64,000 nucleotides of DNA from Rostratula benghalensis (Eukaryota > Chordata > Aves > Charadriiformes > Rostratulidae), in NCBI GenBank assembly GCA_013399305.1, contig VXAI01000163.1, positions 250,922-314,921 of the forward strand, read 5' to 3'. Under the pieces are notes generated by a model. It was not told the DNA's origin. It saw only the letters and a list, made by a program, of their open reading frames with translations, and did not search any database. The number at the start of each line of letters is the position of its first letter. The first letter of the stretch is position 1. This document shows, piece by piece, positions 14,601 through 27,800 of the stretch. The position numbers and the translations under genes were made by a program.

Positions 14601-16055
14601 ACCCAAAACAATTTCTTTTCTAAGCAGGACTAAGTATTTGAAAAGAAGCAAGAGAATACAATTACCTCCACATTTTCAGTTAACATCCCACTTTTGTCAC
14701 CAAATGTCAAATAGAGGTTTTTGAAAAGTGGGTGCTTTACCAGGAAATAAGCTATAGTGTGATTTACAGTAGAGAAGCCTATTAGCTGTAACTTCCTGTA
14801 AGCATTTCCTTTCCTGCTTCTCCTCCATTCCTTCCCCAAGCCAGTTTCTCCCTTTTCTACCAGAGAAAAAAAAAAGCTAGTTCATGGCAAATGATTTGCA
14901 GGTTCATACTGTAATATGTTTTTCCTACCCTGCATACTCTAATTATAATTATTAAACGCCTAAACAATATGACAAGTTGCACTCATTTTTTTAATAATGG
15001 CATACTGGTAGAGAAAACAACAATCACGGGAAATACTTGTTTTCTACAGACTGAAACAAAACCACACTGAGGAAACATCTTGTAAAAGTAAGAGGAAAAA
15101 ACCCTGCACAATTTGCAGCTAAAATCAAGAGGTCTTATGCCACTTGTGTCCAAAAGGGAAGATGAAACAATTACCGTCATTGTGTTCAAACAGATTAGCA
15201 AACAAGGTGGTAAGACACTAACCAACTGACAGTGCTATTCAGGTTTTTGTCTAAAACCACAGAATTTTCCCTTTCAAAATCCAACAATATTTTTAGGGTT
15301 GATGCACTAATGTACTGTCACTATATCCATATATATAATTGTCAGTCCGTTCGAAACTAATATTTATCAAAAGTGGTTTTTTAGAACATCTACCTCTGAA
15401 AAATTTAACATACAAGCATACAATAAAAATACAGATTTGGGATCTAAAGATCTGCATTTCCTAGTACCCATATACATATTCAGATTCAAAGACTGACAAC
15501 TCTTTGTATTTTAGAAAACATGAATGAATCAATCACAACGGTTTCTCACAACTTTTAATGAAAGATATAATTAGAAACATGTTTAAAAACATGGTCATTG
15601 GAAATACACTTTGCATCAGCAACATGAAGGATTTTTTTTATTATTATTTAATCAAGCTATCCAAACAAAAACCTTAAGTTTTTAAATTTTAATTCCAAAT
15701 CTTGCTCATCATCAGCTTTGGTGAGAACCAGACGCTAAAAGTGTAAAGGAGACTACGATTTGTGAAGACAAAGGAAAAACAGACTGTTTAAGACTATACC
15801 AGTACATTTTCTACATGTGTAATCACAAAATTCTAGACAGACATGCAAGAAAAAAATATATTAAAGAGTATTAAATTTCTCCTCCCCGTTGTAAGTAAAT
15901 AATTATTTTTGTATTTCCTGATAAAGCGAAAGGAAGAAGATATCTCTGACATCTTCTCTGTGAATCTAGAGACAAAAACATCTGCAGAAGTAAATACATT
16001 TAACTTGTGCTAAGAAGGAAAGTCCCCATTTGGAACACAGACACTCCCTTAACTT

Positions 16056-16076
16056 AAAAAAAAAAAAAAAAAAAAA
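16056..16076. repeat. poly-A tract (21 bp)
   Basis: Uninterrupted run of 21 A in intron 6. It is likely length-polymorphic. I could not define a retroposed unit in front of it. Confidence 0.9.
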
Positions 16077-18489
16077 GGCAGTTAGTTTGAGTAATTAAAT
16101 CAAAAAAGATCAAACTGAAAACAGTTTTTCAAAACAATCATCTTCATAACAAGGTCAAAAGGCAAGCAGCAGGAAAAATTTGCATTTGGAAGTAGGCCTA
16201 GATGAGTAGCTAGGGCTACTGCCTCTTAGTATTTTAGAACTTACCATATTAAATTACCAGCTTTGATTCTGCAAGTTACATTTTTATATTTGTTTTTATT
16301 TTACTGTAAATTCTTCATTCTTTGAGATCATTTTTCATATTAGGTTTATACAAAAGCCATGCACTTCACAGAGGGGTGAGACAATCCTTTCCAGTATTAT
16401 TACAAAAAAACCTACAGCTGCCTTTCCCCTAGCCTCACTAGCCATGAAGACTCTTGAAGCCCAGTGTGAGCTGCTCAGCATCCACCCAGGATTAAAGAAA
16501 CTCCCATGCCAAGTCCAACCTCGCATCAATACAACATACTATTTGGGACTTGTCTACATGCTCTTTTACTTTAGCTACTAAATAGGTTAGTGCTGACAAA
16601 ACTGGCTAGTTACACAAATAAAAATAGTCTGTAACTGTTGGATTAACCCTGCTTTAGTTACTGGGCTGAAGAAATGGATATTAGGAAGAAGATTATATTG
16701 GTTATCACTGATAAACAAAAACAAATCCAGAAAGAGGAATATAGGAAGAGGTCAAAACCATCCCGCTTTAAGTTATTAAAATCAACAGGGATTTAGCTTG
16801 TTCAACAAAAGCAAGACAAAGTTCTCAGGTTCTACTGTATCTTGCAAAGGGCTGTAACACTAAGATCGATTTTCTAAATGTACTAGAACACTAGGGAATT
16901 CAGTTAAATACCTAGAGACCACAGAAACACCACATTCTCTACAATCATGCCAGCAGCCAGAACTGACTGACAGAAGTTCCATACTTGATTTTCAAGAAAA
17001 GAGTAGGCAGGTAAGAAAATAACAAAGTCAAAATTGTTCCTGACATTCATTTATGTAACACTAGTTCTGAAAGTAACAGCCAATAAATTCAAACTACTAG
17101 ATCTATGCATAAACAAAAAGACAAACTCAAGACAGCATATGGATGGTAAAAATTGAGGACAAATTGAAAAGACTGTGTTTCTAAGTGTTCAGTTGTAAAT
17201 ACCATTTATAAACAAAAATTAACATTTAAAGAAAGTATAGCTGCTTATGTGCAATTGAATTTAAAAATATTGTTGGCATCTAGTAAGATCCAAACCAAAA
17301 CCTGATATACACTGCACTTCATCTCTTACATCTAGTAGTTAAGTCTTCAAAATTATATGAAAAATATTTCCTTCCATAGCCTGATTCAAGATTTGGTAAG
17401 TTAGAAAGCCCTGAAAGGGACTTTCCTCTGGATGTCATCAGAAGAAAAAGCAAAGACCTGAGAACTCAAAATTTCTATCTCTTGCACAGTAGACAGAAAC
17501 AAGTAAGTACTTTTTTGCATACTTTGCATTAGCACTTATTGCAATGACACAAAAATGTTTTCCCTCCCCCAGATTCTTTGTGCGCCCTTTACGGATCACT
17601 TAGGCCAATATCACTTTGAAATACTTGTGAGACCAAACTAATGAGACACCTTTAAGTAATAAAAAAGTCAATAAAAAAAACCCCTACTACTAAAATCCCA
17701 ACTGCTGCCTCAGGTGAGGTTTTGTCTTTATCTGAAGAAACACTGAGGGCAAGTCAGGATTCTTCACCATTAAATTTTATCCAGTAAAAAAGAAGAGCAA
17801 AGAACCAATGAATTTACATAATGTTGCAATGGAGATTTTTTTTTTTTATATGCACACACAAATGCAGTTACAAAAGTAACTGAAGTTGTTCTGTGTCTTC
17901 CAGCAAAACTTCTACATAACTTCATTCCAGAAGATGTAATGGATCAAAGCAACAGTTTCTAACAGAAATTGCAAACATTAACTGGAAATCAAGGTAATAA
18001 ATACAACTGAAAATAAATACTACCCTAATATACTCAGCAGTTTCAGGGTACAATGAAAGTATTTCTCTTTGGATGTTTAAAAAACAAAAACCAAACAAAC
18101 CCCCCCCCCAAAACAACAAACAAGTACTTATCTTTATGAAGAACATAGGGCATCACCTTTCAGGTGTCATCATTCAAAAGAATAGTAAAATTGAGGGAGA
18201 TAGCATTAAAACCAGAATAAATGGTAGAAGTGAAATCATTAACAGCAACCAAGTGTTTTGTCCTCTGCTAAGAGGCTGATACATGCCTTATAGTACTGGA
18301 ACCATTCCAAACTGGAATCTGAAATGCAGAATAAATTCCTAGCTCCCTCTAAAAGCTTATGCCTTCAGATGTAAAAATTTGCACAAAACCTAGTTGGTTT
18401 TGAACTCTTCTTAGTATGCAATGTCATCAGATTGCTAGAAGATACATGTATCAGCACAGTTTATTTTTTATCATACAACCAAAGTTTAG

Positions 18490-18750
18490 GAATCAAAGTT
18501 TAAAGCTGAAATTTTAAAAGAAGAAATTTAAGAGAAGTTACAAACAACTATGAGCTACAAAAAAATTGAGGAGCTACAACAAAATTTGAGAGAAGCTGAA
18601 GTGTAAGAGAAGGTACAAGCAGCCCCACCATCAAAGACCACCTCCACCATCAACTCCACCACCTTTAGTCTTTCCTAGAAAGAAAAAGTGTTCCTGCAAA
18701 CATATTTTTGGTAAAAAGACACACGACAAAATCCATAACTTCTTTTAACT
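18490..18750 (+). pseudogene. decayed coding-like segment: coiled coil then proline-rich
   Basis: On the plus strand the frame starting at 18490 reads as a charged coiled coil, including YKKIEELQQNLREAEV, and is interrupted by TAA at 18529-18531 and 18604-18606. Both stops lie before an E-K-L/V-Q motif and could each come from a single CAA-to-TAA change. Around 18625-18638 the reading shifts by one base into a proline run, PPPPSTPPPLVFPRKKK, ending in a basic cluster. A coiled coil followed by polyproline is typical of several cytoskeletal regulators, but I cannot name the parent. No poly-A tail or introns are visible. It may be a processed pseudogene or an old exon, or a chance low-complexity stretch. 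Confidence 0.3.
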
Positions 18751-20340
18751 TGGCCATCAATTTCTCCATGAGTATTAAAAGAAAAACAATTACAGTATTC
18801 AAAAAGTGGCCAAATTTAATTCACTAAGTCACATACAATTTGCCACAAGTCCACGAAAACAAAGAATTAAAACCAGCCTCTACCACCATACGCACTCTTT
18901 ACCTAAAAAGCTGAATGTGGTTCCACACAGGACAAATATAATTGTGGCAGACAGAAGTTCCAATCTGTACCACTTCAGGCATCCCCAACAGATCCCTTTG
19001 CCACAGGAACATAAAGCGTCCCTTATAGAGGTGTTATTAATAAACACGTTTAACACATTCTTTCAACTATTTTTAAATTAATTGGTTTGCGATGTAAGTG
19101 GAAAGGAATTATTAAAGATCTCAAGAAAATTGTTTATAATGAAAACAGACAGAACAGTAGGTACAGTACCTTTCTCAAAAGCAGAGAATGGATATTAGTG
19201 TGGTAATGACAGACACCTAAGCCCTGTTCTCCTGTCACTAACCACAATGAATTAGTTTCATAAATAATGCAGTTTTGAGGTTAGATTAGGGAGAGTACAA
19301 AAATATCATTAGGCAGTCCCAAACCATCTGTTTCTATTATTGTTACAAAAAATTACAATAAGAATGTGTTGTCCTAACACATTGACAGGATTTGCAGATT
19401 ATGCCTAATAAGCAGCACTACATAAAGGTAGAGAAAAATTATGCAGGATTGACACAATGTTTAACATTATGTAGAAAACATTAGTACAAGGTGTTGTAAG
19501 ATGCAGACGATCCAACACAAACATTCAGTCTTTAATCACAGGTCACAAAAGTCATAGAATAAAATCTTTTATATGCCTATTCAAAAGAAAATGAAACTGT
19601 AAGGTGAATGAATCTCTTTATAACAATGTCATTATCTCTCTACATCAAGCAAAAACCACCACAAAAGAAGGGCAAAATTAAATCAATTTAAAAGTGACAG
19701 AAATTATACAGCACATTCACATTTTGCAAGTCTCATAAAAAACTGCCAAAACCCATACAATCCTTTGATCTGCTATGTATTCAGTCTTGCCCAATGTTTT
19801 CAAATACTTGGAGCACTGACGGGAATAAAACTCACTAATACTGAAGCATTATGCTCCTTTGGGTTTGATGCATGAAAAAATACTGTACTGCAAGTGTTCT
19901 TGCAAATAAAAGAAAAGTTCAGAGCCCTAAAGTTAGACTAGAGGAAGCAAAATTATCAAGGGAACTTTTCCAAAGCTTGCACAAGGCCAGTTTTTCAGTA
20001 TCAATAGGAATTCTCATTTGATGTGTCTGTCCAAAGAAGTGCAATAACTGATGGCCATAAAATTAATTCCAGGCAGTTATCACTACGAAAACACTCGCGA
20101 CTGATTGTGCTGCATGCAAACTCATGAACAGCAGGAAAAGATCTCTGCCACGTGAACTTGGCTTTGAGCACATTATACTCATACAATTAATGCCTAATGA
20201 AAACTCAAAGCCAGTCATCCACTGCACATCTACCATGAAAGCAAATCTAAAGATCATAAAAGCTCTGCATCTACCTCTGCAAAATCATTATTTAGGTAGC
20301 CAAGACACAGCTGAAAGTCTATACCACCAGAAGACTGATC

Positions 20341-20591
20341 GAGAAGGTTCAGATTGGATATTAGGAAAAATGCTTACGCTAAAAGGGTTGTTAAGCATTG
20401 GATCAGGCTGCCAAGGGAAGTGATGGAGGCACCATCCCTGGAGGTATTTAAAAGATGGGTTGATATAGTGCTTCCTGACATGGTTTAGTGATTAAAAAAA
20501 AAATAAAAATCAATCAGATTGATGGTTGGACTAGGTGATCTTAAAGGTCTCTTCCAACCCAGGCAATTCTATAGTTCTATGATTCTATGAA
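20341..20591 (+). mobile_element. CR1 LINE, 3' end fragment
   Basis: Matches the well-known avian CR1 3' region in sense orientation: a stretch reading ATTAGGAAAAATG, then CAGGCTGCCAAGGGAAGTG, GGTTGGACTAGGTGATCTT and TCTTCCAACCCAGG. It ends with the CR1 terminal octamer repeat (TTCTATGATTCTATG). It is 5'-truncated, as most CR1 copies are, and lies antisense to DTNBP1 within intron 6. The ends are approximate. Confidence 0.93.
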
Positions 20592-23159
20592 AACGAACAT
20601 GGCATGAAACCTTGCTTTGATGAAATTTTTGATAGAACTATGAAACATGTAGCTAGAGACATGGAAATAATTCACAGTACCTTTAATGTTGGAAATAAAA
20701 AAATATACTTAATTGAAACATTTGCAACAATGATATAGTTTTTACATATAAAAAAATATTTTGATAAATTACATGTGAAGGTTTATGAAGGTACAATTTA
20801 AATTTCTCACTGCCAGATTGGAGGGAGTCCTCACTGAAGATGATGTACTGTACAATGTTCCAGCTTATTACTTGAGGAACACTATGGGATCTAAACAAGA
20901 TCTATAGGCATAAAAGTCTTCTTTTTGGCAACATGATTTGGTATGTCAATATATTACCTATTCCATCTTCTCTCTTTTGACCTTGGTAAAAAAATGCAAC
21001 TGCTGCAAATTTTATACCTTTCTGAAGAATAAAGTGAATCAAATGTTTTTCTCCTTCAAAAGCATAAAAATCACCTTCATGGCACTACAATGCATGTAAC
21101 AGGAATTATGACAATCTGTACAACTCCTCATCTACTACACTGACTACTAAAGAGCGGCAATTCACATTATAAACCATTAAAATACAAGTAATAAAACATG
21201 AAAATTAGGAATAAACATACATTTTAAAAATGTATTTTCTCTTCAGATAAAGCATTGCTTTAAATCTCACCAGAAGTGAAAAAAAATAATAATAAAAAAA
21301 ATTGTCCCCCTAAGGTTTGCAATATTACTAAACATTCATCTAGAAGTATACTCCAACATCAGGGTATAATTCAGACTCAGGATTTTGGATTTCTTCATTA
21401 GTTTTCCTTCTATGTCTGTTCTCAAAACAGAAAAGTACTGCAAACCAGAAAGGATTCTTAAACAAGACATCCTAAAAAAAATATTAAAATTCAGACATCT
21501 GTTTAATGCCAATGACACCCAGTAAAATGTATTCACCCCTTTCCAGTGACAAGGGCTTTTTGCCATCTTCAAAGTATTCCTACAAATTGTTGCAGTTGGG
21601 CAGCTCCTTTTAATTAATAAAATACCCAGGAGTTTCCAGTTTGAAGAAACGGTGATCCATATGTAATGGATACAAATGGTACCAAGAGCTTTGAAGGCAG
21701 TACAGCTTCAGGACAGAAACATTTTACCTTATGCCATAAGACTGCAACTTGATGCACATAAAAATTGGCACCAAAGTGAGCTTTTGCCAGTGCTTCCCAA
21801 AGGACACAGTGGAATGTAAGAACTTGGGAATGTAAGAACCACCACAGGAGACTGGAGGGACTTCCTGTAATCAGAAGCAGTACATCCTCAGTAGGAGGAG
21901 GAAGGGAAGAATTGTCCTCGACTGAGAAAAGGACAGGAAACAGAACAGCATGGTTTAATGCTAACATATGTGCAAACGATTGCAGCAAGACTAACTAGAG
22001 CAAACAAGGGTGGAATCTAGACTTCATACAACAGTACTGGTACACTGATCAATAGATTTTAAACAAAAAGAAAAATATTAAAAATCTAGAGCTAAGCACA
22101 CAGAAAAAAGCATTCTATCCCCCCAGACACCAGGCTTTAAAATATATTTGGAAAACACCTTGGACTGATGAATGTACTTTGAAACTAGTACTTAACATAT
22201 TGAAAAAGAAAAAAATTACCTGTTTGAACTGAAATAAATTTCCTTTTTTTTATAAGCAGACCTATTTCTGAAAATCAGTTCCCATAGTTACCATAAGCTG
22301 CATTTCAAAGGTTTAATGTTGACCTAAAGCACTTTCTTCTACATCTTTCAGAAGAAGATTTTTCAAGACTTTAAATATGTGAGCTTCTAGCCTAAGCTCC
22401 ACAGAGACTTTATAATAAAATTACTTTGTTACATGCTTAAAATAACCACAGTTTCTAGAGTCTGTGTTCATCTCATTTTTCATCCCTATATTGTCAAAAC
22501 ACAGGAAATACTTTTTTTTTTTTTTTGTTATGCAAACCCACTCACTCCCTGAAAATAATTGTGTTAAAGAGAGAGCATAGACTCCTGAACCCCTCCTTGA
22601 TTCCTTCAGCAGCTGGTATCACACTAAAAACCCCCGAACTCTAAGGAGAGGAAGACAGAATATCAGATCCAAACATACATAACAAGTCCCACTCACGCTG
22701 AGTTAACGGGCTATTCATTCTCCAAGTATCTACACTTGCAATTGTACTTCTAATAATGAGCTAGCAGTTCATTTCTTACCTAAATAAATACAGTGGTAAT
22801 GATCAACCAGAAATTACCTGCATTTTTCCTGTTTTGTCTAGATCTGACCAAATGTAATCAGCTTATAATTACGTTAAGTAGTTTGCTTGGAATTCTATTT
22901 ATAGAACTGATTAGACGCTGCTAAGCGGAGTAGGCAACAGTTTAACACTTTAGTTTGATGTTGAAAGCAGAGGATATGGGGAGGGGAAGAGAGGATGGCA
23001 GAGAACAATCAAAACTCTGGAAACTTCAAAAATATTACTATATTTTAGGGATTAATTTCTTGCTGTACACACATTTTAAATTTGTGTGTTATTTAGTTAA
23101 ATAGCACATATTTAGAATTTGGAAATTATTAGTATTAATTATTTAACTACTTAAATAGG

Positions 23160-23716
23160 CCTGAACACCGTTGTCTCTTTCTGGAGAAATGTTGTTGCCC
23201 TGGCTTGGGAAAGAGAGAACCCAGGCTGGAGGAAAATGACAAAACCACTGCTGAGGCCCTGGCCTGAGGTTAAGGCAACTGCCTGGGATGTGAAAAACTA
23301 AAGTATATGACACAAGAAATTGCTGGATGTGACAGATAATAGAGCAAGAGGCTGACAAAAGCTACAGATAGGACCATGAGTGATGGTTGGATTTCACAGA
23401 TAGGTAAAGCGCAGTTAAGTTACAAACATCCAAACTTCACAAAAAAAAAATAAATGAGGGGGGACCTTTAAGGTACTGGGGACCTTCTAGGAGGTAGAAC
23501 TTGCAATGCCAGCAGTACTTTGGTAACCCTATCTGTAACACCACAGAAGGCCAAGATTCCTTACGTAGCAGTATCAGAAATACCAAATGGAAACAGCAAA
23601 ACTGGGACCAATAGGGGAAAAGTGATTAGGAGTGGATTGTTTACTTGAGAGCAGACTGGGATAAAAAAAAGAAACAGTTACAGAAAGAGCTACAAAGATA
23701 GCGAAAGGAGGGTCAC

Positions 23717-23747
<31 letters not shown>

Positions 23748-24010
23748 AAACAAGTAAGCTATGCAAAATGCGACCAGTGCTGTCTGGCACAGTCCTGTGC
23801 CCTAGATCACCACATCCTAATTAGGACAGTAACCAAACCAAGTCATTCTGAGTCAAACTTGCTTCGCAATCAAGAAAAATGAGGAGGGTGCTGTGGTGCT
23901 TCCCCTGGCTATCAGGAGGACACCAGATGGGAGACATCAAGTAACCAGGTTATCCCCACGTTGGTGCTGGCTCCAGGCCTGTCAGCATCTGCATCTACCC
24001 ACTGCTCCCT
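23160..24010. other. GC-richer patch of unknown origin with poly-A
   Basis: This stretch is visibly richer in G and C than the surrounding intron and reads like inserted sequence, but I do not recognise a family. It includes a segment at 23260-23276 resembling a tRNA A box/D arm (TGGCCTGAGGTTAAGGC) and an A26 run at 23717-23742. A tRNA-derived or LTR-type repeat is possible but not shown. Confidence 0.3.
23717..23742. repeat. poly-A tract (26 bp)
   Basis: The longest homopolymer in the window, 26 A, inside the GC-richer patch of intron 6. It could be the tail of a retroposed sequence on the plus strand, ending just before it, but no source transcript is recognised. Confidence 0.9.
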
Positions 24011-24716
24011 AACACAGGGGGACTTAATGAACTTAATACAGCTTTTATCATCTCCTTCAGTAAGGTTACTTTTGACACTATCAGTAAAAAAATAAAGTCA
24101 ACAGTTTAAGCTATTTAAGCTCTTAATACTCATCTCTTGCTACTTTATCTTTTAAGTAAACATGAACCTCAGGAGTTGGAGGTTCTGACTTTTCACACAT
24201 ATTGCTACAAGTTGAACTTTGATTCCAAGTAGTAATGCCTTTTTTTTTTTTTCTTTAAGTAAGAGAATGGCAGGAGATTAATACCTTTCATACAGAGTGA
24301 AAGGTACTCATAACATAGGATAGAAACTGAAAGGAAGATACAGGAAAATACAGTTCCTAACTTTACAAGTACATGTGGAAAAAAAAAATTCACAAAAAAC
24401 TGGGCAAGGGATGAAAAGAAACAATTCATCAGTGCTTATTAACACTAGCCCTTGCTCTACTTGTTTATAGACAATAATAAGCATGACTCCATCTTAAGAA
24501 CAACCTAGTGATAATTTTGCAAAGACACACACACATTGTTCATCACCAAGAGTTAAACCGACATTAAATGATTTTATTAACAAATTCGCAACTTCCTGTC
24601 AAAGAACACCGTTTCTTCAAAAGATGAAAATAAAAGGGATTATATTGCATACAGGGAAAAAATAATCATATAAGGCTTATATTTTATGCTTATACTTATA
24701 GAAATTGTTTATTTAC

Positions 24717-24849
24717 CTTTTTGTTTTCTTGTAGTTTTCCAGCTGTAATGTCTGCATACATTTGTATCTTTCCAGCTCACATTGTTCACATAGGTCCTCA
24801 AGACACAATAGATGATTCTCCATTTCCTCAAAGCTTGTCTCTAGCTGGG
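24717..24849 (-). CDS. DTNBP1: DTNBP1 coding exon 6
   Basis: A 133-nt exon with acceptor CTTACAG and donor GTAAAT on the minus strand, phase 1 to phase 2. It encodes [30 protein letters not shown] and QLENYKKTK. This is the coiled-coil segment that mediates BLOC-1 subunit contacts in the human protein. The next exon should start by completing an Arg codon and continue with a KELETF-like sequence. I did not find it downstream, so this is the last exon visible here. Confidence 0.97.
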
Positions 24850-27800
24850 CTGTAAGAAACACTTATATGAATATCAAATTGTATCAATAGATGTACAATT
24901 CACCTGAACAGAAACAGAAATTCATAAAGGTACATAATTAACACGCTAATAATTACACATATATTCATATCTCAAAAAGATAAACAAATCTGAGTTCATA
25001 TCACATTGTAAAGAGTGACAGCAAATTAAGGGAGATTTATCCCTTTGTAGTAAGATCATAAAAAAGATCATAAAGCAAGCCAAGAACTATTCAGTTCAAG
25101 GTTGAAAAAAGTGATTTAAAGTTAACAAGTTTTGGAAGGAAAAGAAGGAAACAGCACGTTGAAGGCATCAGTCAAATCTTCAATTCTAACTTGGCCACGC
25201 TAGTTAGAGCCTATTTTGGAGTACACAAAATTCCAACTTTCTTAGCCAATACTATCCTAGTGATACCCCTAGAAAAGCAAAGGTTAAAATCTTGTAAAGA
25301 AGTTTCCTAGCATGCATGTGAATATGTTCAGCTCCTATTCCTTAATAACATTTTTTTAGTCCTTAACAAGTCAGGTACTGCTCCACAACAATCAGAAAGG
25401 GAAACGTGAATCATATAATCAGCAAAGTTTTTCTTAAATTATTTATCTGTATATATATCACTTGGGGGAGAAACAAAAAAGAGGAGCAGTTAACAATTAA
25501 TGTGGAAACAAGTTTGAAGAAAGTTTTTCAGTTCTACAGATTGTGCTGTATATCACGCATCTTTTACCACATACAATTTCTTTCACAAAATCAAAACGTA
25601 TTCAAAGGGCAGTATCGTGACTACAGTTACAACTGGTGGTCTCTTTTTTGCTACATAACATGGACTTTTCTGAGTACATTAAAATCTAAACGTCTGTATT
25701 ATGGTAGCTTGCTTTTCAGAATGATTGCTCACTTACTAATCTGCAAAATTCACAAACACAGCAGGGCTCAAGATAATTTACTAAGGTACCTATCAACAAT
25801 CGCAGTTTTTTCCACTTAAAAACCTCACCACCTGCTTTGCTGTACTTGCTATTGAAATAAAATTAAAAGAGAACAAAGAACAGGAAAATAAGGACAATGA
25901 AAAAAATGTGAGTTCTAGAGGGCAACCGATTCCTAGCACTGGCATTTTAGCAGCCTCTAGTGGGAACTGCAGAAAACACTGTGCTCCTAAAAAACAGGAA
26001 CGAATTATTAAGATGTCTCCAGAAGGCCACAATTCCACTTCACTGCAGCCAAAGTTTCAGAAGTCAAAAAAAAAAAAGTGGCTTTTCACAAAAACGCTCA
26101 AGACTAGATCCATAGCAATAGCATCAGTTACAGTTGTGAATTAGCATCTCTCCTACCCAGATAAGAATGCATGAACAAAAAGCAAGTTCCAAACAAAGCT
26201 ACATATTTATTCGATAAATGAAAAAAAACAAACCACCAAATGTACAACTTTGAAACTTAATACATAATGCTTGGAACAGCTCTTACCTATATTCACAGAT
26301 AAATAAGCTCATACTTTTCAAAGGGTACTTAGAAAAATATGACATCTATAAATTCATTCCTAGTTTATAGCTCACAGAGGTACCTAGAATCAATCTGCTC
26401 CAGACAGAAAGCCAGCTAATGTTCTAAAGAATACCAGCAAGATTACTACTTCTTTTTCAGCTCTTCAAGAAATCCCACAGTCAAGTGGTCAAGCAAAAAC
26501 TGCCATCTCACTCTGAAACAGCATTGCTATGAAAGAGAAAAACACTTCTTCCTATTATTACTTTTAAGGAAACTGAAAAAAAAAAATCCATTGTACCTTT
26601 ATATTTAGAATTTTCCTGTATAGTAATATACCACACTTGATAGAGATAATATTTATTAAATAGCTGAAAAGATAACTTGTTCTTCAGGTGACATCATTAT
26701 ATTAGTTTGGCCTGTATTTCTTACACTATCACAGGTATAACAACACTTTTGAAAGCTTTACCTCCTAGTTTTACTTTTTTTAAAGTATGCTAATACCTGA
26801 TCAGATTACATTAGATTGAATTATTTTCCAGTGTACAGTTTTGCACATTGGATCTGCCACCCATGTTCATGACCCGCCTTTCTGAAAGCAATATCAAGCT
26901 GATGCTCAACATTTTATTAAAAAAAAAAAAAACAAAACAAACCAAAAAAAACCCCAAACTGGACTTGGCTCACAGTTTGTGTGTATTGATTTGCTGAAAT
27001 CAAAACAGACACTTGAGTAAAATGGCTCAAACAAAGCATATTTCATATCAAGACAAAAGACAAATTTGTGAGATATCAGCAAGCAGATAACTTTCTACAA
27101 CATCTCAAAAATTGACTTAACTAACAATTCAGATTCTGGCTGTTGAAGGGCAATAACTGTCCTTTTCACTTTTACATGAGAGTAAGTTTTCAAAGTTTTC
27201 AACAGCAGCTCAAGACGTTGAGTAATACAATGAATTTATCAAATGAAGTCACAGACTTCTTACTTGAGGTGCTGGATGACTGATAATGTGAGTACCTAAG
27301 TTAAAGGACTTTTTATAAAGTGCTAACGAAAAGGTCTTGTAATATACAGGAAAAGCTGAAGAATCTGTGCATGACTCATAACAATTTTAAATAGGTCATT
27401 AAAAAGGCTCTTTCCATTATCTAAAATTTCTTTTATCAAAAGCAGCCAGGGTTCCCTATCTATTTCCAAAATGACATAATTAATAATTTATTAGAATCGT
27501 ATCATGTCACAACACATAAACATTACTTTTCTGAATTGAAGAAGATTAGGCAAATTACATCTTAGATGCACAACCCAGACAGGGCAGTTTATAATTCTAT
27601 ATTCCCATTCTATATTTTTACAGAATATTTCACTCCTATTTAAAATTCACTGCTATGGTATTAGTCAACTCTTGGAAAAGCAAATACAGTTTTCATTGAT
27701 AAAAAGCAGAAAGTTCAGAGTTAGAAAAAAAATTGAAACAGTAAGCAGAATATCACAGCAAATTTCTGGTAAATCACTTCCGAAGTGAACGTGGTATATA

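Larger units (their letters stand above)
1..24716 (-). other. DTNBP1: DTNBP1 intron 6 (incomplete)
   Basis: Everything left of exon 6. It is AT-rich with short homopolymers and no recognisable dysbindin exon. I looked for minus-strand coding of the KELETF, KFFEEAF, EQYLSTGY and DMLEQMDLMDISDQEAL segments known from human dysbindin and found none. It contains a CR1 tail, a decayed coding-like segment, a GC-richer patch and several poly-A tracts, listed separately. If the reading is right, this intron exceeds 24.7 kb, longer than the whole exon 1-6 interval. Confidence 0.7.

Noticed and set aside
21614..21988. 124-codon minus-strand open frame
   Set aside because: Hydrophobic, no recognised domain, no splice or promoter context. 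Probably chance.
25355..25400. Minus-strand reading VVEQYL resembling the dysbindin MEQYLSTGY region
   Set aside because: It lies between exons 5 and 6, out of gene order, has a stop two codons later and no matching flanking residues.
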